From contig JARGOX010000010.1 of the NCBI GenBank assembly GCA_029233925.1, forward strand, positions 1 through 64,000: 64,000 nucleotides of DNA, read 5' to 3'. Under the pieces are notes generated by a model. The model had not been told where the DNA came from and made no database searches. It worked only from the letters and a program-made list of their open reading frames with translations. Both the position numbers and the translations under genes were made by a program. Positions 60,286-64,000 of the stretch are shown one piece after another. Source of the stretch: Rhizobiaceae bacterium (GTDB lineage Bacteria > Pseudomonadota > Alphaproteobacteria > Rhizobiales > Rhizobiaceae). Each line of letters opens with the position of its first letter. The stretch's first letter is position 1.

Positions 60286-60456
60286 ATGAACATCGAACGC
60301 AGGATCGGGTATCCGTTCAAGGCCGCAGAGCTGGAGCAGAACCTTGCCCGGCTGAAAGAAGCCTGTTTCGGCTGCGCCGATTGTCGTGGTTTGTGCACGG
60401 CGCTGATCGAAGCGATGCTCCTCCCGGACCTGATTATGGCGGAAGTGAAAAACTGA
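60286..60456 (+). CDS. 56-aa four-cysteine protein between boxB and boxA
   Basis: The product is 56 aa from the ATG at 60286, with GGGAG just upstream; boxA begins one base after its stop, so their translation is probably coupled. Cysteines 27, 30, 33 and 37 form CxxCxxCxxxC, the spacing of a [4Fe-4S] site and the same spacing as in the ferredoxin part of BoxA. The rest is a helical, amphipathic peptide (ERRIGYPFKAAELEQNLARL before; LIEAMLLPDLIMAE after). I know no name for it. It could be a small ferredoxin, a zinc protein or an assembly factor for BoxAB. Confidence 0.75.
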   Translation: MNIERRIGYPFKAAELEQNLARLKEACFGCADCRGLCTALIEAMLLPDLIMAEVKN

Positions 60457-60457
60457 T

Positions 60458-61654
60458 ATGACAACGCCCTTCAAACAGCATCTGATCGACCCCGAGATCT
60501 GCATCCGCTGCTATACCTGCGAGATGACATGTCAGGTTGGCGCGATCGAACATGACGCCAACAATGTCGTGATCAACGCGGATATCTGCAACTTCTGCAT
60601 GGATTGCATTCCGGTCTGTCCCACCGGATCCATTGATGAATGGCGCGTGGTGGCCGAACCCTATTCGCTGGAACAGCAATACGAATGGGAAGAGATGCCG
60701 GTGCAGGAAGAGATCGCTGCGCCGCAGGGCGGATCCGCAACGGACGTTGAAGTCTATGACAAGGCGATGGCGGATCTCCTTGCCGATGCGCATTCAGGCG
60801 TGGGGGGCAAGTCGGTCGCGCCGGCGCGCGCTGCCAAGCCGACAGTCAATATGTACAATCTGGACAGGCCCGCAGAAGCCAGCGTGCAGGGCAATTACCG
60901 CCTGACTGCCAAGGAAAGCGATTCTGATGTCCGCCACATCATTCTGAGCTTCGGGGCGCTGCCATTCCCGGTCCTGGAGGGCCAGTCGATCGGCATCATC
61001 CCGCCGGGCACGGATGAAAACGGCAAGCCGCATTTGCCGCGACTCTATTCGGTTTCCTCGCCGCGCGATGGTGAAAGAGAGAACTTTCACAACATTTCGC
61101 TGACGGTCAAACGCGAAGAACATGGTGTGTGTTCGAACTTTATTTGCGATCTTGCCAAAGGGGACACGGTCAAGGTCACCGGTCCATTCGGGGCAACCTT
61201 CCTGATGCCGGATGATCCCGATGCCCGGCTTTTGATGATCTGCACTGGTACGGGGTCCGCGCCCATGCGAAGTTTTACCATGCGCCGCCAGCGCACGGTG
61301 GGCAACAAATCCGGCGGAATGACGATGTTTTTTGGCGCCCGCGACGCCGACAGCCTGCCCTATTTCGGGCCGTTGAAAAAGGTGCCCGAAAGCCTGTTGC
61401 ACACCCATATGGTGTTCAGCCGTATCCCCGGCGCGCCGAAGGAATATGTGCAGGACCGGATGATGGTCGAAGAAGAAGCAGTTGCCGAACTGCTGGCCGA
61501 TCCAAATACGCATATCTATATCTGCGGCCTGCGGGGTATGGAGGAAGGTGTCGAGAAGGCTTTCAACAATATAGCCGAGAGCATTGGTACCCAATGGGTT
61601 GCACTGCGCGATACAATGCGCGAAGAGGGTCGCTATCACGTGGAAACCTATTGA
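60458..61654 (+). CDS. boxA: Benzoyl-CoA 2,3-epoxidase, reductase subunit
   Basis: The product is 398 aa. The N-terminal ferredoxin part carries two cysteine clusters, CIRCYTCEMTCQVGAIEHD and CNFCMDCIPVCPTGSIDEWR. After an Ala/Gly linker comes an FNR-type FAD/NADPH domain: LPRLYSVSSPRDGERENFHN for FAD, MICTGTGSAPMRSFTMRRQR for the nucleotide, and a C-terminal Tyr (HVETY). It moves electrons from NADPH to BoxB. Its weak ribosome site and the one-base gap to the 56-residue gene suggest coupled translation. Confidence 0.93.
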   Translation: MTTPFKQHLIDPEICIRCYTCEMTCQVGAIEHDANNVVINADICNFCMDCIPVCPTGSIDEWRVVAEPYSLEQQYEWEEMPVQEEIAAPQGGSATDVEVYDKAMADLLADAHSGVGGKSVAPARAAKPTVNMYNLDRPAEASVQGNYRLTAKESDSDVRHIILSFGALPFPVLEGQSIGIIPPGTDENGKPHLPRLYSVSSPRDGERENFHNISLTVKREEHGVCSNFICDLAKGDTVKVTGPFGATFLMPDDPDARLLMICTGTGSAPMRSFTMRRQRTVGNKSGGMTMFFGARDADSLPYFGPLKKVPESLLHTHMVFSRIPGAPKEYVQDRMMVEEEAVAELLADPNTHIYICGLRGMEEGVEKAFNNIAESIGTQWVALRDTMREEGRYHVETY

Positions 61655-61655
61655 G

Positions 61656-62108
61656 ATGCTGAACGAACAGACGGATCACCATCAGGCGACGCATCATTTC
61701 GAACATGAAATCCGGGTCACCTGGGGCGATTGCGATCCGGCCAATATTGTGTACACGGCCCGCATTCCGTGGTTTGCGCTTGATGCAATCAATGCCTGGT
61801 GGGAGCATTATCTGGGCGCGGGTGGCTGGTACCACATGGAGCTGGACCGCAATATCGGCACGCCATTTGTTCATATGAGCCTGGATTTCACATCACCGAT
61901 AACCCCGCGCCATCGCCTCAAATGTCAGGTACGCCCGATGCGGCTGGGCGAAAGCTCGATTGAATTCGAGGTCATCGGCAGCCAGAATGCCATTGAATGT
62001 TTCAAGGGGCGGTTTGTTTGCGTGTTTACGGTGGCTGACGCCTTCCAGAAACAACCGGTTCCTGCAGAAATCAGACAGATTGTTGATCCGCTTTTGCCAA
62101 AAGCATGA
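61656..62108 (+). CDS. Hotdog-fold acyl-CoA thioesterase
   Basis: The product is 150 aa from the ATG one base after the boxA stop. It is a 4-hydroxybenzoyl-CoA thioesterase-like hotdog protein; the catalytic Asp lies in IRVTWGDCDPANIVYTARIP. Such genes are standard in box clusters and probably hydrolyse excess or non-productive benzoyl-CoA or substituted benzoyl-CoA to recover CoA. Gene order is boxC-boxB-56 aa-boxA-thioesterase-boxR. Confidence 0.85.
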   Translation: MLNEQTDHHQATHHFEHEIRVTWGDCDPANIVYTARIPWFALDAINAWWEHYLGAGGWYHMELDRNIGTPFVHMSLDFTSPITPRHRLKCQVRPMRLGESSIEFEVIGSQNAIECFKGRFVCVFTVADAFQKQPVPAEIRQIVDPLLPKA

Positions 62109-62109
62109 T

Positions 62110-62194
62110 GCATAATTTTGCCAGTATTCATGAACAACCGGTCAAATTTCATTGAAATTTTCCGCATTTCGCGCTAATTTTGCACTATTGTTCA
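62110..62194. promoter_or_regulatory. Degenerate TGCA elements upstream of boxR
   Basis: TGCATAATTTTGCC (62110-62123) and TGCACTATTGTTCA (62181-62194) keep one TGCA and six-base spacing but change the second half. TGCATAA also occurs at 54147 and 56975. They may be weak autoregulatory sites for boxR. Confidence 0.45.
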
Positions 62195-62209
62195 TATCAG
62201 GCGGAGCGC

Positions 62210-63127
62210 ATGGCGGAAATTACGAACTTCAGGGGCGAAGCGCAGATTGTCGAACAGATAGCGCCGATCGACTTGGTGGTGAACCAATTGATCCTGCGGG
62301 TCGGCGACCGCGTGCGCAAAGCCCGTGAGCGTAGAGGCATCCCGCGTCGGGTGCTGTCCGAGATGTCCGGCGTTTCACCCCGCTATCTGGCGCAATTGGA
62401 AACCGGCGAGGGCAATATTTCAATCGCGTTGCTGCAGCGCATAGCGGTTGCACTGGACCACAAGATTGAATGGTTTGTCGGTGAAGATGACCCTTGGACG
62501 TCTGACGCATTGCGCGTCGCTGACCTGTATCGCCAGTCGAACGGGCAAATTCAGCAATCCGTCCTGCAATTGCTCAATCCAGTTACGCCCGGACGCAAAA
62601 AGACCCGGCGTATCTGCCTGTTGGGGCTGCGCGGTGCCGGAAAATCGACATTGGGCACGATCGTCAGCGCCAGGTTGGGCGTGCCCTTCCTTGAGCTCAA
62701 TCGGGAGATTGAAGAACACAGCGGCATGCCGGTCAACGAGGTCATCGCGCTCTACGGCCAGGAAGGCTACCGCAAACTGGAAGAACAGGCCGTTCAGCGT
62801 GTGATCGCCATCCACGATACTCTTATTCTGGCAGTGGCCGGTGGCGTGGTCGGTGATCCCCTGGCCTACAACACGCTTTTGAATGGCTTCCACACGATCT
62901 GGATCAAGGCCTCGCCCGAGGAGCATATGAGCCGTGTCCGAGCACAAGGCGATGAGCGTCCGATGATCGGCAATCCCGAAGCAATGGATCAACTCAAGGC
63001 GCTGCTTGCCAGTCGCGAGGCCATGTATGACCGGGCGACCGTCAAGCTGGATACGAGTGGAAAGACATTGGAGCAGTCGACCTGCGATCTGATGAACCTG
63101 ATTGAAGCGCAACAATTCCTGGCTTGA
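62210..63127 (+). CDS. boxR: BoxR-type regulator (HTH plus shikimate kinase-like sensor)
   Basis: The product is 305 aa from the ATG at 62210, with GGAG upstream; a TTG at 62180 lies in an operator-like site. Residues 30-90 are an XRE-type helix-turn-helix (GIPRRVLSEMSGVSPRYLAQ). Residues 135-305 form a shikimate kinase-like domain, whose P-loop is ICLLGLRGAGKSTLG. In BoxR and BzdR this domain senses benzoyl-CoA and relieves repression. It sits at the end of the box genes, near TGCA elements that resemble its sites. Confidence 0.92.
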   Translation: MAEITNFRGEAQIVEQIAPIDLVVNQLILRVGDRVRKARERRGIPRRVLSEMSGVSPRYLAQLETGEGNISIALLQRIAVALDHKIEWFVGEDDPWTSDALRVADLYRQSNGQIQQSVLQLLNPVTPGRKKTRRICLLGLRGAGKSTLGTIVSARLGVPFLELNREIEEHSGMPVNEVIALYGQEGYRKLEEQAVQRVIAIHDTLILAVAGGVVGDPLAYNTLLNGFHTIWIKASPEEHMSRVRAQGDERPMIGNPEAMDQLKALLASREAMYDRATVKLDTSGKTLEQSTCDLMNLIEAQQFLA

Positions 63128-63256
63128 AAAGCCGTCTGAAAATCGCGCTACTCTTGCGTTCCGCAAGGACGACACAGCCAGAAGCCCGTCCGCCTTGCCG
63201 GTTGGCTACAATGAATCGGCTGTATTGCACCTAAACAGGTTTCCAGGGAGAACTGC

Positions 63257-63631
63257 ATGCCCGTTTCGTTCCGTCGTGTAGGGCCGGTCGCAAACGTGGC
63301 GGTGGACAGCTCTTTGGTGGACGCCATGGGTATCGAAATGGGTATCGAAATGCGTCAGGGCCTTGCAGACGCGGTTTCCCGGGTCGCCAGACAAACCGGA
63401 CTTGAACGCGTCGTTCTGAGCGGCACGCGGCAGGCCTTTGCGATCGGTGATGATGCACGAGAGCCTGGTGCAGAGCCGATACAACCGCAATTGGTGGACA
63501 TTGTAGCAAAGATCGAGACATCCGTAGTGAACTGGATTGCTGCCATCGACGGCGCGGCACTGGGCGCAGGCTGCGCACTGGCCCTTGGCTGCCGCTTTCA
63601 TATTGCTTTGCCCGGCAGCGTGAAACCTTGA
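63257..63631 (+). pseudogene. Truncated enoyl-CoA hydratase half of a bifunctional fatty-acid oxidation protein
   Basis: The 124-residue frame starts with GGGAGAACTGC before the ATG and covers the first half of a crotonase: AVDSSLVDAMG, a 12-base duplication giving GIEMGIEM, the first oxyanion segment and IDGAALGAGCALALGCRFHI. It stops at a TGA after PGSVKP, where the family should continue with the second catalytic half. The adjacent frame resumes with the linker and dehydrogenase part, so about half of the hydratase domain has been lost by deletion. It cannot be a working hydratase by itself. Confidence 0.75.
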
Positions 63632-64000
63632 TGCGTTTGCGGGGCAACCAACAGGCGCGCGCGCTTCGCCACATCGCCCGTGCTGAACATGAAGCCGGGA
63701 CCGCGATCTTTGCTGCAGATGTGCAGACGCCTGACATCCGCCATTGTGTCGTGGTCGGCGGCGGAACAATCGGGGCAGAGATCGCCTGCGCCCTGCTGAA
63801 TGCCGGGATAGGGACCACCCTGGTGGAAACCGATGATGAGAGCGTGGCGCGGGCGCGCAGCAATGTCGAGACCATGATTGCTGCAAGCCTGAAAAGGGGC
63901 CTGATTGATGGGGCCGGTGCAGCGGCGCGGCGCGGGAAATTTTCCGCCACCGTTGATTATTCCAGGGCGCAGGATGCGGATCTGGCCATTGAAGCGGCCT
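63631..64000 (+). CDS. 3-Hydroxyacyl-CoA dehydrogenase part, runs off the window
   Basis: The ATG at 63631 overlaps the TGA of the truncated hydratase (TGATG), so re-initiation is possible. The frame begins with linker sequence (LRGNQQARALRHIARAEHE) and then the NAD-binding domain (RHCVVVGGGTIGAEIACALL, LVETDDESVARARSNVETMI). It is open to the window edge at base 64000. The intact family member is a FadJ-like bifunctional enzyme acting on box-pathway intermediates. Whether the downstream remainder is intact cannot be seen. Confidence 0.7.
   Translation, partial: MRLRGNQQARALRHIARAEHEAGTAIFAADVQTPDIRHCVVVGGGTIGAEIACALLNAGIGTTLVETDDESVARARSNVETMIAASLKRGLIDGAGAAARRGKFSATVDYSRAQDADLAIEAA

Overview
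The window reads as chromosomal or megaplasmid DNA of a free-living, probably marine, alphaproteobacterium. The evidence is the gene mix: four DctPQM-type TRAP transporters plus one TAXI-type TRAP transporter, a dihydroxypropanesulfonate (DHPS) sulfonate operon, a box-type benzoyl-CoA epoxide pathway with BoxR, and Rhizobiales/Rhodobacterales-like protein sequences. I cannot name a genus from the sequence alone. Coding density is high. I saw no transposase, integrase, tRNA, rRNA or CRISPR array.

Layout. 1-4.7 kb: a FecR-domain protein with a long GGGNGN tail, then a stress-type operon (SRPBCC protein, YCII/DGPF protein, ECF sigma factor) divergent from an AraC-type regulator. 5.1-12.5 kb: an operon of hydantoinase A and B, a TRAP transporter and a GntR/UTRA regulator. 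12.6-20.6 kb: a DUF4336-like protein and an SMP-30 lactonase facing a second TRAP/GntR operon that ends in an IlvD/Edd dehydratase and an RraA-like aldolase; this looks like a sugar-lactone/sugar-acid route. 20.7-31.9 kb: a DHPS operon (small membrane protein, TRAP HpsKLM, dehydrogenases HpsN/O/P, sulfo-lyase SuyAB, ComC-like dehydrogenase, PSE-type sulfite exporter candidate) with a divergent LacI regulator. Three phased LacI-like operators sit in the shared promoter region.

32.0-48.4 kb: a Rieske dioxygenase operon (alpha, SDR, beta, two small unknown proteins, reductase, ThDP enzyme, aldehyde dehydrogenase, ferredoxin) with a TAXI transporter, an FAD 2-hydroxyacid oxidase and a MarR regulator. 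The same 13-bp operator-like word lies in both promoters on the minus strand. An FAD monooxygenase/IclR pair follows. I infer a route for an aromatic 2-hydroxy acid: oxidation to the 2-oxo acid, ThDP decarboxylation, aldehyde oxidation and ring dihydroxylation. 48.7-51.0 kb: two Rnk-like regulators and a broken ABC sugar-binding gene.

51.0-64.0 kb: a TRAP transporter followed by aerobic benzoate genes: benzoate-CoA ligase, alpha/beta hydrolase, BoxC, BoxB, a 56-residue four-cysteine protein, BoxA, a thioesterase and BoxR. TGCA-N6-TGCA-like elements occur upstream of bclA, boxC and boxR. At the right edge an enoyl-CoA hydratase/3-hydroxyacyl-CoA dehydrogenase gene is split by an internal deletion and runs out of the window. 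Four of the five TRAP operons have a strong stem-loop just after the binding-protein gene, which suggests the binding protein is expressed above the permease. The most novel-looking items are the unknown small proteins embedded in the DHPS, dioxygenase and box operons.
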